The translations under genes were made by a program, and so were the position numbers. Below the pieces are notes generated by a model. That model worked only from the letters and a program-made list of their open reading frames with translations. It had not been told where the DNA came from and ran no database searches. Below are positions 1 through 8,784 of a DNA stretch of 64,000 nucleotides, piece after piece. Location of the stretch: the NCBI GenBank assembly GCA_022842245.1, contig JALHPZ010000011.1:124001-188000 (forward strand), in the 5' to 3' direction. The first letter of the stretch is position 1; each line of letters starts with the position of its first letter. The stretch is from Gemmataceae bacterium (lineage in GTDB: Bacteria > Planctomycetota > Planctomycetia > Gemmatales > Gemmataceae).

Positions 1-1
1 G

Positions 2-2269
2 CCGCCCGAGGTCTTCTTCGCCACGGCGCGGGGAATCCTGTACGCGTTCGACCCGCCAAGTGGGAACCTGTTGTGGGCTATACGGGTCGGGCGGTCGATT
101 ACGGATGTTCCGGCACGCGTGCCGGAACGACCGGGCATTCCCGAATTGGTTCTCGTGCCGATCGACCGGAGCGGATTCGGACTGGCAGCTTTCGCGGCCC
201 GAACCGGGGAACCGAAGTGGTTCCAGCCCCTCGAAGCCCCCATTGCCGGGCGGCCGATCGTCGTGAATCACCGCGTATACCTGCCATTGCGAGACGAACT
301 CGGCACAGTCGTCGAGATCGACGCCGGCACCGGCAGCCGGCTGAGCCGAATCCAGCTGCGCCAGCGCATCGGGCCGGGCGGCGTGCGCCAGCCAGGATCG
401 GGCACGATCTTCGTCGCCGCCGAGGCACGTCGCGTCTTCGCCATTCAGACCGAACCTTACGATGCCGAAGGCAATCGCCAGCCGGTGCGCTGCGTGCAGG
501 TCCTTTCCACCGAACACCCCGACTTCTCCCTCAAAGTGCCGCCCGTTGTCACCGGCCCGGCCGGCGAGTCGAAGGCGAACCGCTACCTGATCCTCGCGCA
601 GACCGACGGCACGCAGACGACTCGGCTGCGCGGGTTCCCCATCACGCCCGCCGAAGCGTTCGATCCCGCCGTCGGCCCGCCGGAGATCGCGCCGCCCCTC
701 GCCGGTTCCGTCACCATGACCGGCCACGTCGTCTTCCCGCCGTACACCGACGGCGAGCGCGTCGCCGTCGTCACCGATTCGGGCGCCTTCGGCCTGTTCG
801 GCACGAACCAGCCCGGCAACCTGGACGCGAACATCTACGCGATCCCGTCCGTGCCGCTGCCAACCGATCCGAAACTTCCGATGGCCGGGCTAAGTATCTC
901 CGCCGAGGAAGATACGTATTGGGCGCTGTCCCGTTCGAAACTGCACCGGCTCCGTCTGGGCGTGTCCCCGCAGCTCGGCATGATGGTGAACACAGCGGGG
1001 CTGCCGTTGTCGGCCGGGATCCCCGTGCAGTCGCCACAACTCAACCTCGCGCGCGAGATCGCGTTCGTGGTCGTGCGATCCGACGATTCCGACGGAGTCC
1101 GCGCCCTGGCGTTCGACACGCGAGACGGTCGGCCGCGCTGGCAGCGCAAGCTCGGACTTGCCCCGCCCGCCCGGCCGATTCCCTTCGGTTCCGCGAACCT
1201 CCTGGCCGACGAAGATGCTGGTGTCTATGCGGTGCCCGACGCCGCGCTTGACTCGTTCTCCCGTTCGACGACAACGGCACAATCGGCGTGGACCCTCGCG
1301 CCGCCGACCGCCGAACCGACCGCCCCGGCGAAAGTCTGCGCGACCGAGGACGGCCAGACACTTTGGGCACTCGTCGCCGAGCGCGGCGAGAAGGACTCGC
1401 TGCGATTGCGCGTCCGACGAATTGGGAACGGAAAAGCCGACCCGGACGAACTCGTCCAGCTCGCCGACAAACTCGCCGGTTCACCCGTGCCCGCCGGCAA
1501 GGGCGTCGTCTTCCCCTGCGCCGACGGCTTCCTCTATCGCTTCGAACCCGGCGCAACCAAGCTCCTGCAAGGCCCGATGTGGCGCGGGGAGGGCGTGCCA
1601 GCCTCCGAACCGTGCCACGTCTCCTCCTTCTCCAATGACGAATTCCTCGCCACGGACGGCGGGGGGCGCGTCACGCGATGGAAATGGACGACGGCCACCG
1701 ACTGGAAGGCGGTCGCCGGGCCATGGATCCTCCGCGAACGGATCCCCTTCGCGCCGCTGCTCGTCTCGATCGGTGCCAACGAGCGTCGGCTCTTCGTCGC
1801 CGATCCCGCCGGCAATGTCTGGATGTACGATGGCGACGCCGTCGGCGAACCGATTCGCCGCTGGCGCACCGACAAGGAGGACCCGGACAATTCCATCCCC
1901 GCCGGGAAACCGAGTACGGGGTTCGTGGTCGGAAAGGGGCCGGCCGGGCTTGTCGTCGCCTACTCCGTGGAGAACCGTCACGTCGTGGCCATCGCGCCCG
2001 CGGCCGACAAACCGATCTGGATTGCCCGCCGCCTCGGAGCCGCTGACACGCTCGGCATCGTTGCTCACAAGTCCGCGTTCCTCGTCACCGACATCGGCGG
2101 CGGGGTTGTGGCTTACGATCAGACAACCGGCGACAAGCTCGGTTCGATCCGCTCCGAGAACGCGGACCTGTTGCCTCGCCAGCCTGCCACACCGGTCGGC
2201 AACGGAAAGATGCTGTTGGTGCCGATGCTCGATGGTTCCGTGATCCTGCTGCCGAATCCGGCGGAGTGA
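2..2269 (+). CDS. PQQ-like beta-propeller protein (5' end outside window)
   Basis: The frame is open from base 2, so the true start lies upstream of the window. The visible product is about 755 residues and ends at a TGA at 2267-2269. Repeats of the type YAFDPPSGNLLWAI, AFAARTGEPKWFQPL and AFDTRDGRPRWQRKL recur through the protein. They fit PQQ-like propeller blades, in which an aspartate/glycine turn precedes a tryptophan. No catalytic residues are recognisable, so a scaffold or binding role outside the cytoplasm is an inference. The signal peptide, if any, is not in the window. The gene converges on the TPR gene, leaving only 4 bp between the stops. Confidence 0.8.
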   Translation, partial: PPEVFFATARGILYAFDPPSGNLLWAIRVGRSITDVPARVPERPGIPELVLVPIDRSGFGLAAFAARTGEPKWFQPLEAPIAGRPIVVNHRVYLPLRDELGTVVEIDAGTGSRLSRIQLRQRIGPGGVRQPGSGTIFVAAEARRVFAIQTEPYDAEGNRQPVRCVQVLSTEHPDFSLKVPPVVTGPAGESKANRYLILAQTDGTQTTRLRGFPITPAEAFDPAVGPPEIAPPLAGSVTMTGHVVFPPYTDGERVAVVTDSGAFGLFGTNQPGNLDANIYAIPSVPLPTDPKLPMAGLSISAEEDTYWALSRSKLHRLRLGVSPQLGMMVNTAGLPLSAGIPVQSPQLNLAREIAFVVVRSDDSDGVRALAFDTRDGRPRWQRKLGLAPPARPIPFGSANLLADEDAGVYAVPDAALDSFSRSTTTAQSAWTLAPPTAEPTAPAKVCATEDGQTLWALVAERGEKDSLRLRVRRIGNGKADPDELVQLADKLAGSPVPAGKGVVFPCADGFLYRFEPGATKLLQGPMWRGEGVPASEPCHVSSFSNDEFLATDGGGRVTRWKWTTATDWKAVAGPWILRERIPFAPLLVSIGANERRLFVADPAGNVWMYDGDAVGEPIRRWRTDKEDPDNSIPAGKPSTGFVVGKGPAGLVVAYSVENRHVVAIAPAADKPIWIARRLGAADTLGIVAHKSAFLVTDIGGGVVAYDQTTGDKLGSIRSENADLLPRQPATPVGNGKMLLVPMLDGSVILLPNPAE

Positions 2270-2273
2270 CCGT

Positions 2274-3485
2274 TCAATCCGCCGCGCCGACGCGAGCGTC
2301 GACGATCGAAAAAAGATACGCCTCGGGGTCGGTCCGGTTCAGTTTGAGAGTGCCCGTCACCTTCACGGGCGTCTTGACCGCGTCCGTCGACTTTCCCTCG
2401 GCCAGTTCCACGGCGATCATACCCGTCGGTTCCGGCAGTTCACAAAACCAGCAGCCAATCGGAAACTCGGTAAACAGAAACACGGTCAGCTCCGTGTCCG
2501 CCGTCGTGGGGCGGACATGGCCCACGATCGACACCGATTTGCCGTCGAGCGCCTCGACGAACTTCAGATGTTTGGGCGTGAATGCCTTGCCGAGCGTCGT
2601 TTCCGCGAGCGCGGGCCAGGGCAGTTCGGTCGGACCGTTCGGGTTGATGGCCGGCAGACGGGATTCGTCGAAGGTCCGCGCGAGCGGGCGCGTCGACTTG
2701 AAGGCGAGCGTTCCGCGATCGGTGGATTCGTGCCCGCGGCGGTCCAGTTCGTCAACGGCGGCGCGCCACTCGATCCGTTTCTTCCGCAAGGCATCGGACT
2801 TCATGCCGAACTCGACGACGCAGCCGTCGAGCATGGCGGCGGCGGTACGGAGGTCGCCGGCGGCATGGGCGATTTCGGCGAGTTGCCAGAGAATGCGACC
2901 GTCGGCCGGGAGCCAAAGGGCGAGCCGCTGGACGATGACGGCGTCGGGCGATTTCTCGAAGAGCGCATCCGGAGCGTCGGCCGGTGTCTTGCCTTCCTTG
3001 CGACGGAGCCGGACAAGTTTGAGGTGGGCGGCCTCGGCGGCGCGGAATTCGGCGGGAGCGAGTTCGAGCGCGTCGCCGAGTGCGAGTTCGGCCTGTTCGA
3101 GATCCCCGGCAAGCTGCCACGCGGTGCCGAGGTTCGCCGCGAGGCGGAAGTGCCGGGGATGCTGGCGCGCAGCCGGGCGCAGGAGTTCGACCGCCTGATC
3201 GGGTTTGCCGACGCGCACGAGTATCGCGCCCAGGTCGGCGGTCTCGTCGGCCGTGAGCTTCCGCGTGCGGGCCGCCCCTTCCAGCTTGTTCAGCGCTTCG
3301 GCGTAGGTCTCGGCGACGATCGACGTGGCCTTCGGGGCGGCGAGCAGGCGTAACGCCCGGTGATCCGTGAGGAAGCCGCGCCACTTCGCCGGCAGGGCGT
3401 TGACAGTCTCCCCGGAATAGTGCAACCCGGCAAACACCGGCGACGAAATCACGAGCAACGCGAATAACGTCAGGCTGGTTCTCAT
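2274..3485 (-). CDS. Secreted TPR-repeat protein
   Basis: The 403-residue product begins MRTSLTLFALLVISSPVFAG, a clear signal peptide. ATG 3485 was chosen over upstream in-frame codons because it starts the signal peptide and because ATGA overlaps the stop of the preceding DUF4261 gene. Tetratricopeptide-like helical repeats occupy roughly residues 60-260 (for example DLGAILVRVGKPDQAVELL followed by LAANLGTAWQLAGDLEQAE). The C-terminal ~130 residues form a separate domain with a PIGCWFCELP segment and VTGTLKLNRTDPEAYLFSI, resembling small secreted metal-binding or OB-like domains, but I cannot name it. It is the last gene of a three-gene operon. The role is unknown; a periplasmic scaffold is a guess. 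Confidence 0.75.
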   Translation of the reverse strand: MRTSLTLFALLVISSPVFAGLHYSGETVNALPAKWRGFLTDHRALRLLAAPKATSIVAETYAEALNKLEGAARTRKLTADETADLGAILVRVGKPDQAVELLRPAARQHPRHFRLAANLGTAWQLAGDLEQAELALGDALELAPAEFRAAEAAHLKLVRLRRKEGKTPADAPDALFEKSPDAVIVQRLALWLPADGRILWQLAEIAHAAGDLRTAAAMLDGCVVEFGMKSDALRKKRIEWRAAVDELDRRGHESTDRGTLAFKSTRPLARTFDESRLPAINPNGPTELPWPALAETTLGKAFTPKHLKFVEALDGKSVSIVGHVRPTTADTELTVFLFTEFPIGCWFCELPEPTGMIAVELAEGKSTDAVKTPVKVTGTLKLNRTDPEAYLFSIVDARVGAAD

Positions 3486-4384
3486 TCTTGACTCCGCACT
3501 CCGCACTCCGCACTCCGCACTTCTTCCAGCACCCACATCGGCCCTTCGCCGTCAAGCCACCATTCGCGGTCGTCGGGGGCGCGGACGGCGAACTGGCGGT
3601 CGTCATCTACGCCGATGCGTTCACCGGATTCGAGCGGCAAGCCGGTCTCGCGCAGGTAGCCGAGCACGGCGCCGAAGAGCTGGAAGACGCGTTCGCCGTC
3701 GGCGTGGCCATCGGCATGATAGGCGAGGTTGGGCAAGCCGATCCGCGGGGCCGCGAACGTGCGGATCCAGACACCGGGCACACCGGTGAGTTCCATCTTC
3801 GCGAAGCCGCCGTAGAGGAACGGCACGGGCAGCGAGCGCAGCGTGGCGAGCATGTCTTCGTCGTCGTCGTCCGCGGTGAGGGCGAAGCTGGCGATGGCGG
3901 CGCGGGCTTCCTCGTTGAGGGTGACGATCGCACCGAAGTGCGCGAGCGCGCCGGCGACGCAACCGAGCGCGACGCGCTGTTCGAGCGGATCGGCGGCCCG
4001 GCCGGCATAGTAGAGCAGGACATGCGCGCGATGCGCCCGGGCGCGGGCCTTGAACTCCGGCGGCAGGAGCGCGGGTTTCAGGCAGGCCTCGACGGCGTTC
4101 GATGGCATGGGCGCGTCGCACGCCACGAGTCGAATCGCGTGTTCGCCCCACTCCGCGAGACCAAGGATCGCCGGTGGCGGGCCGTCGGGGGCCAAGCCGA
4201 TGGAGTCGACCGGGAACGCCGACGCCGATACGAGTTCGACGGTGGCGTCAGTCAATTCCGGGTGATAGTCGTGCAGGGCCGCACGGAGACCATCGGCGGA
4301 CAGGTCCGAGAGATCATCGAAGAGAATCTGAAACGAAGCCGGTCGGTCGGGGAGCGGCGCGGCGAATCGGTCGAGGAACTCCAT
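3482..4384 (-). CDS. DUF4261 domain-containing protein
   Basis: A 300-residue soluble protein without signal peptide. The C-terminal half (EWWLDGEGPMWVLEE preceded by a region with RIGLPNLAYHADGH) resembles DUF4261 proteins, whose function is unknown. The middle holds an acidic run (TADDDDEDMLATL, around residue 170). The final ~11 residues are encoded by a heptanucleotide tandem repeat and look like an added tail rather than part of the fold. The stop overlaps the ATG of the TPR gene by ATGA, implying translational coupling. It lies 14 bp after the CxxCH-protein gene, so all three probably share one transcript. The family call is from memory of the conserved pattern. Confidence 0.65.
   Translation of the reverse strand: MEFLDRFAAPLPDRPASFQILFDDLSDLSADGLRAALHDYHPELTDATVELVSASAFPVDSIGLAPDGPPPAILGLAEWGEHAIRLVACDAPMPSNAVEACLKPALLPPEFKARARAHRAHVLLYYAGRAADPLEQRVALGCVAGALAHFGAIVTLNEEARAAIASFALTADDDDEDMLATLRSLPVPFLYGGFAKMELTGVPGVWIRTFAAPRIGLPNLAYHADGHADGERVFQLFGAVLGYLRETGLPLESGERIGVDDDRQFAVRAPDDREWWLDGEGPMWVLEEVRSAECGVRSQE
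3491..3520. repeat. Heptanucleotide tandem repeat (ACTCCGC x4.3)
   Basis: Four perfect copies of ACTCCGC plus two bases lie inside the last codons of the DUF4261 gene and directly upstream of the TPR gene start. A 7-bp period is not a multiple of three, so a change of one unit would shift the frame. Read on the minus strand the tract gives the odd C-terminal tail VRSAECGVRS of the DUF4261 protein. Confidence 0.9.
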
Positions 4385-4398
4385 CCCGACATATTACG

Positions 4399-5427
4399 TC
4401 ATTTCGCGGGCGATCGGGGCCGGCGATTGAACTCGGCCGGGTCGAACGGGTCGTTCGTGTTCCCGGCGGACTTGGGTACCGCGGGTACCGAACGTGGCAC
4501 GACGTGGGCGGGAACGGTAGCTGTCGAAACGACCGCCGGTCGCCCCAACTCGCCGACCACAGCGCCGGGCAGCGCCGTCGGCACCTCGACCGGTTCGCGC
4601 TTGGGCTCGGGCTTCGACTCTGTCGCGAAGCCTCTCGTCGTATCCCGCTTCGGCAGCGACTCGAACACCCACGCTTCGAGATGACGATAGGCGATGGCGT
4701 CGCGGTTCGGGAACGCCGGCCGTTTCTGCCCGCCGTGCGCCGTAAGCGCGTACTTCAGCAAAGGACTGTTGGCCGGATCATCGACCTGGAGTTGGGATGT
4801 CGCCACCTTGAGATTCGCCGCGGCGACTTCCGGATTTGCATAACCCTGAGCGACACGGCCCAGTTGAAAGGCTCCCGAATAATCCTTCGCGGCGTGGCAG
4901 CTTGCGCACTGATTCGAGAGAATCGGTTGGATGCGCGCGGCGAAAGCGACCGCCGATCCACTCGCGAGTTCGATCGGCGCTCGCACGGAAGTCGCCGATA
5001 GGTTCGTTTCAACCGGCTTCGTGGAAGACCGCTTTTCAAGTTTGGCGATCCAGTCCCGTACGGCGGAGTCGTTGGGCGCAAGGACCGCGTAGGATTTGGC
5101 GTGAACGAGAGCCTTGTCCGTCAGGCCGGCCTTCTCGCACCACACGGCCAAGCGTCGTGCGCCGTCGGGCGTATTCGCATCGATGTTCTTCGCGACGAAG
5201 TCGTAGGCGGACTCTCGCGATTCACCGATGAAGGACACCTGCGCCGCCGTAACGACTCGGGCGGCCCCCTTCGCCGGCGAAACACGGACGATCTTGTCCG
5301 CGGTCTGCACGACGCCTTCGAGTACGGTGCCGTCGTCGAGGACGACGATCTGGTTTTTCGGCGGCTGGCCGTTCGCGGAAGCGGCACCGGCGAGGACAGC
5401 GAAAAGGAGCCAAAAGGCGCGGTTCAT
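4399..5427 (-). CDS. Secreted protein with a c-type heme motif
   Basis: A 342-residue protein starting MNRAFWLLFAVLAGAASANG, a signal peptide. Residues ~25-70 form a small beta domain (VVLDDGTVLEGVVQTADKIV). Residues 85-130 look helical and TPR-like. A CASCH motif lies at 174-178 inside a stretch typical of planctomycete cytochrome c domains (AFAARIQPILSNQCASCHAA), so one covalently bound heme is likely. The last ~80 residues are proline/valine-rich and probably unstructured. It is the first gene of the minus-strand operon continuing into the DUF4261 and TPR genes. Redox partner and substrate cannot be told from the sequence. Confidence 0.75.
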   Translation of the reverse strand: MNRAFWLLFAVLAGAASANGQPPKNQIVVLDDGTVLEGVVQTADKIVRVSPAKGAARVVTAAQVSFIGESRESAYDFVAKNIDANTPDGARRLAVWCEKAGLTDKALVHAKSYAVLAPNDSAVRDWIAKLEKRSSTKPVETNLSATSVRAPIELASGSAVAFAARIQPILSNQCASCHAAKDYSGAFQLGRVAQGYANPEVAAANLKVATSQLQVDDPANSPLLKYALTAHGGQKRPAFPNRDAIAYRHLEAWVFESLPKRDTTRGFATESKPEPKREPVEVPTALPGAVVGELGRPAVVSTATVPAHVVPRSVPAVPKSAGNTNDPFDPAEFNRRPRSPAK

Positions 5428-5494
5428 GGCGGGAGCCTATAACCGCGCGCGGGCGGTCCGACAATCCGAACCGTGCATGTGGGCCGTGTTCGGC

Positions 5495-5522
5495 TTGCCG
5501 CGACGGATGGGCGGGATATAAG
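5495..5522 (+). promoter_or_regulatory. Candidate sigma-70-type promoter of the 5553 gene
   Basis: TTGCCG at 5495-5500, a 16-nt spacer and TATAAG at 5517-5522, placed ~30 bp before the ATG at 5553. The same -35 variant and spacer occur before rplM and before the sugar-binding lipoprotein gene. Confidence 0.5.
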
Positions 5523-5552
5523 CGCCGCATCGCTCGTACGGAGAACTGCGCC

Positions 5553-6728
5553 ATGAAGAACACACCGTCGGTCCGATTGAATTCGGAACAGTTGGAGACA
5601 CGCGAGACGCCGGCAGCGGCGTCGATCTTCGCGGTCGGAAGCGGTTCGGGCGGCCCGCCACGGCTGCAGATCTTCAACGTGACGACCGGCGTGAAGGTCG
5701 CGGACTTTCTGGCGTTCGAGAATTCGTTCACGGGCGGCGTGAACGCCGCCATCGGCGATGTGACCGGGGACAACGTGGCGGACGTCATCGTCGGTGCCGG
5801 AGTCGGCGGGGGGCCGCGCGTGCGCGTCTTCGATGGTCGGGCGTTCGCGCCGGGGTTCGGTTTCCCAACCGCCCCGCTCGATGGAGCGGGGGCCGTTCCC
5901 GACGCGATCGTGGTCGCCGACTTCTTCGCCTTCGAGTCAACGCAGCGCGGCGGTACGAACGTGGCGGCCGGCAACTTCGCCGGGGCGGGGAACGCGGAAC
6001 TGGTGATCGGCGCCGGGCCGGGCGGCGGACCGCGCATCCGTATTCTGGACGGCGCCGCCGTGACGTTCCAAGGCCGCAACTTCACGAGCGATCGGGAAGG
6101 CGATACGGTCGCGAACTTCTTCGCGTTCGAACCCAGCTTCCGGAACGGGGTCTCGGTGGCCGCCAGCCCCACGCCGTTCGGCGGGCTGGAATTCTCGAAT
6201 CTGGTCGTGGCACCCGGCTTCGGCGGCGGACCGCGCGTCCGCGTGCTCAGCGGCGCACAAATCGCCCAGCGCGGACTGCAATACACCAGCTTCGATCCGA
6301 ATCAGACGATCGCGGACTTCTTCGCGTTCGATCCGTCGATCCGCAGCGGGCTTTCGGTCGCGGCGGCGGACTTCAATCGCGACGGCTTCGTCGACCTCGC
6401 CGTCGGCACCGGTCGCGGCGTCACCGGCGCGTTCACCGTTTACAGCGGCGCTTCCGTACTGGCGGGCAACTTCTCGGGCAACCGGGCCGGCGACATCCTG
6501 ACGCAAGAGTTCATCAGCAACTACTCGAACGGCGTCAGCGTGGGCGCGGCCATCATCCCGAACGGCGTCAACAACGGCCTGCTCATCGTCGGCACCGGGG
6601 GGCAGGGCTTGTTCGGCCAGGCGGAAGTTTCCCAGTTCCTCTTCGGTGCCGGATTCCTTCAACGCCAAGTCGTGTACAACCTGCTCTTCGATCCGAACTT
6701 CCGCGGCGGGGTGTTCGTGAGTCAGTAG
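5553..6728 (+). CDS. FG-GAP/VCBS beta-propeller protein (small)
   Basis: A 391-residue protein starting MKNTPSVRLNSEQLETRETPAAA. It lacks a classical hydrophobic signal peptide but carries the LETRETPA motif that recurs in three other proteins here. The rest is a run of ~60-residue repeats with the consensus FFAFEPSFRNGVSVAA, then a DxNxDG-like calcium loop (FNRDGFVDLAVGTGRG), then GGGPRVRVFDG. These are FG-GAP-like blades of a secreted propeller. The protein ends FRGGVFVSQ, the first strand of a further repeat, which may close the propeller ring. GGAG lies upstream of the ATG. Probably a surface or secreted binding protein; partner unknown. Confidence 0.8.
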   Translation: MKNTPSVRLNSEQLETRETPAAASIFAVGSGSGGPPRLQIFNVTTGVKVADFLAFENSFTGGVNAAIGDVTGDNVADVIVGAGVGGGPRVRVFDGRAFAPGFGFPTAPLDGAGAVPDAIVVADFFAFESTQRGGTNVAAGNFAGAGNAELVIGAGPGGGPRIRILDGAAVTFQGRNFTSDREGDTVANFFAFEPSFRNGVSVAASPTPFGGLEFSNLVVAPGFGGGPRVRVLSGAQIAQRGLQYTSFDPNQTIADFFAFDPSIRSGLSVAAADFNRDGFVDLAVGTGRGVTGAFTVYSGASVLAGNFSGNRAGDILTQEFISNYSNGVSVGAAIIPNGVNNGLLIVGTGGQGLFGQAEVSQFLFGAGFLQRQVVYNLLFDPNFRGGVFVSQ

Positions 6729-6784
6729 CAAGCCGACCAGAACGGCGGCGGAGGGGGGATTCCACCGCCGTCGCGGTCCCGCGA

Positions 6785-7417
6785 TCAGGCGCGGGTGCCG
6801 AAGTACGCGCTCACGATCACGAGCGTCACGCACTGGCAGTAGTGCAGGAACTCGTCCACTTTCCCGGCCCCGCTGGCGAGTGCGAAGAAGATCGCCAATT
6901 CGCACGCCAGCATGATCAGGCCCAGCACGGAAAACCAGGCCCGCATCGATTGAAAGACGTGATTGAGCGGCCCGAGCAAAAACCGCAGCACCAGACCCAG
7001 GCTGAACCCGCCCGCGAGCGAACCGAGGAACGGAATCCACCACATGCGGACCTCGTCGGGGTCGGGCGTCAGACGTTGTTGAATGATCGAGGGATCTCGG
7101 GTGAACAACACGAACGCGACGACGGCGATCGAACCACCCACGAAGATCAGTCGCATGAGCCACGGAAGGAAAGGCGACTCGTCCTTGTCGGAGAGCCGCG
7201 GCGAGGACGCGAACGCCAGAAGGACCAGGCCGAGAAGGAAGAAATGGGCGAGGACCGCCTTGGCCGGGGTTTCGGCCGGTAGCAGCAGGAGAATCCAGAA
7301 AAAGAGACAGATGAGGATCGACATCAAGCCGCGGACGGAACCAAGCGGCAAGCCGAAAGGGTGCCGGATCTCGTGGGGTTTCAGCGGGGGGAGATTGGTG
7401 GTCTGGACATGCGCCAT
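6785..7417 (-). CDS. Polytopic inner-membrane protein, function unknown
   Basis: A 210-residue protein. I chose ATG 7417 (MAHVQTTNLPPLKPHEIRH) because a GGAGGG lies just upstream; an in-frame upstream ATG would add an unlikely basic tail. Five to six hydrophobic segments are visible: around residues 28-46 (LMSILICLFFWILLLLP), 52-72, 86-108, 125-150, 160-182 and near the end. The N-terminal ~25 residues are cytoplasmic-looking and proline-rich. No family was recognised. It converges on the FG-GAP gene and is divergent from rplM, so it is probably monocistronic. Confidence 0.7.
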   Translation of the reverse strand: MAHVQTTNLPPLKPHEIRHPFGLPLGSVRGLMSILICLFFWILLLLPAETPAKAVLAHFFLLGLVLLAFASSPRLSDKDESPFLPWLMRLIFVGGSIAVVAFVLFTRDPSIIQQRLTPDPDEVRMWWIPFLGSLAGGFSLGLVLRFLLGPLNHVFQSMRAWFSVLGLIMLACELAIFFALASGAGKVDEFLHYCQCVTLVIVSAYFGTRA

Positions 7418-7504
7418 TACAGGCCCTCCGGGGAGTCTTCGGGGTTTCGCTACTACTACAAGATTGTTCGCCTGCGGGGCGCGGAACTTTCCCACATCGC
7501 GCTC

Positions 7505-7532
7505 TTGCCGTTGCGCGGCGCGGGTTTATGAT
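7505..7532 (+). promoter_or_regulatory. Candidate promoter of rplM-rpsI
   Basis: TTGCCG at 7505-7510, a 16-nt spacer, and TATGAT at 7527-7532. Predicted transcription would start near 7539, leaving a leader of ~40 nt with a GGAAGG ribosome-binding site before ATG 7579. Confidence 0.5.
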
Positions 7533-7578
7533 ATCTGTCTGGTTTGAAGATGATCCGTTTCGGAAGGTTTTTGCTCCC

Positions 7579-8016
7579 ATGTCCACGTATATGGCCAACG
7601 CGCAAACGGCGCAGCCGCAGTGGCTCGTCATCGACGCCGCCGACCAGGTGGTCGGCCGACTCGCCGTTGTCATCGCGAATCTGCTCCGCGGCAAGCACAA
7701 GCCGACGTTTACCCCGCACGCCGATACCGGCGACTTCGTGATCGTCGTGAACGCCGACAAGGTGAAGTTCACCGGCAACAAGTGGGAAACGAAATCCTAC
7801 CAGACGTACTCGCACTACGCGGGCGGCCAAAAGATCATCCCGGCCAAGGAAATGCTTCGCAAAAAGCCGGAGGAAATCCTCCGCCTCGCGGTCAAGCGAA
7901 TGGTCCCGCGCGGACCGATGGGCTACAAGCAGATCAAGAAGTTGAAGCTGTTCGCCGGTCCGCAGCACGACCATCAGGCGCAGCAACCGGTCGAATTCAA
8001 GCTCGAAGCGATCTAA
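7579..8016 (+). CDS. rplM: 50S ribosomal protein L13 (uL13)
   Basis: A 145-residue protein, close to the usual ~142. The start MSTYMANAQ at 7579 fits the family; the longer frame upstream adds a non-homologous tail and overlaps the predicted promoter. Family hallmarks are visible: WLVIDAADQVVGRLAVVIAN near the start, LRGKHKPTFTPHADTGDFV, KSYQTYSHYAGG and the conserved VKRMVPRGPMGYKQIKKLK. It binds 23S rRNA early in large-subunit assembly (known for the family). It lies 19 bp upstream of rpsI, the classical bacterial L13-S9 pair. Confidence 0.97.
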   Translation: MSTYMANAQTAQPQWLVIDAADQVVGRLAVVIANLLRGKHKPTFTPHADTGDFVIVVNADKVKFTGNKWETKSYQTYSHYAGGQKIIPAKEMLRKKPEEILRLAVKRMVPRGPMGYKQIKKLKLFAGPQHDHQAQQPVEFKLEAI

Positions 8017-8035
8017 TCCGAGGCACTGCAAGATC

Positions 8036-8671
8036 ATGGCGAAAGAGAAAGAAGCAAAGACCTACTACTTGGGCACGGGCCGGCGGAAGACCGCCGTGGC
8101 GCGAGTTCGCATCTCCGACGGCAAGGGCGGCATCCAGATCAACGGCCGTCCGCTCGAGAACTACTTCACGGAAGACAAGGACCGCGCCGCAGTGCGAGGC
8201 CCCTTGGTCGCCACCGACCTCGGCAACCGGCTCGACGTGACGGTGAAGGCGCAAGGTGGCGGCATCACCGGCCAGGCCGACGCCGTCCGCCAGGGTATCG
8301 CCCGCGCGATCAAGGTGATGTTCGCGCCGCCCAGCGAACGCAAGTCCGTCACCGTTGGCAATGTCACCGCCGTCCGTGCTTGGAAGAAAGAAGTCAAGGG
8401 CGAACTCAACCAGCCGAAGCCGCTGCCGCCCGCGCCGAAGCCGGCACTGCCCGCGCCGATCATGGTCGGCGGAGTCAAGCAGGCACTCCCCCCGAAGGGC
8501 GTGAAGGTCGACGCCCCGGCCGTCCCCGCCGCGCCGCCGGAAGATCCCGCCATCGGCATCGTCCGCAAGCTCCGCGAAGGCAAGTTCCTCACCCGCGACA
8601 GCCGCATGAAGGAACGCAAGAAGTACGGTCTCCGCGGCGCCCGTCGCGGGACCCAGTTCTCGAAGCGCTAA
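8036..8671 (+). CDS. rpsI: 30S ribosomal protein S9 (uS9) with a ~75-residue internal insertion
   Basis: A 211-residue protein against the usual ~130. Residues 9-95 match uS9 (YYLGTGRRKTAVARVRI, VKAQGGGITGQADAVRQGIA). Residues ~174-211 give the canonical C-terminus (LREGKFLTRDSRMKERKKYG, ending TQFSKR), the tail that reaches the P-site tRNA. Between them, residues ~97-170 are an extra segment, proline/alanine/lysine-rich (QPKPLPPAPKPALPAP), where other bacteria have only a short helix. The frame is intact and the conserved tail follows the insert, so this is not a frameshift. It is co-transcribed with rplM and closed by a terminator. Confidence 0.96.
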   Translation: MAKEKEAKTYYLGTGRRKTAVARVRISDGKGGIQINGRPLENYFTEDKDRAAVRGPLVATDLGNRLDVTVKAQGGGITGQADAVRQGIARAIKVMFAPPSERKSVTVGNVTAVRAWKKEVKGELNQPKPLPPAPKPALPAPIMVGGVKQALPPKGVKVDAPAVPAAPPEDPAIGIVRKLREGKFLTRDSRMKERKKYGLRGARRGTQFSKR

Positions 8672-8695
8672 TCGCGACGAATCGACCACCCGATC

Positions 8696-8729
8696 AGGGC
8701 CGAGCTTTGCTCGGCCCTTTTTCTTTTTC
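8696..8729 (+). terminator. Rho-independent terminator of rplM-rpsI
   Basis: AGGGCCGAGC at 8696-8705 pairs with 8709-8718 around a TTT loop (10-bp perfect stem), followed by a T-rich tract to 8729. It sits 24 bp after the rpsI stop. Confidence 0.9.
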
Positions 8730-8784
8730 TCCATCCAGCTAAACGAGCGGAAAATCTCCCGTCCCGCGTCGTCTCCCTTCCGAA

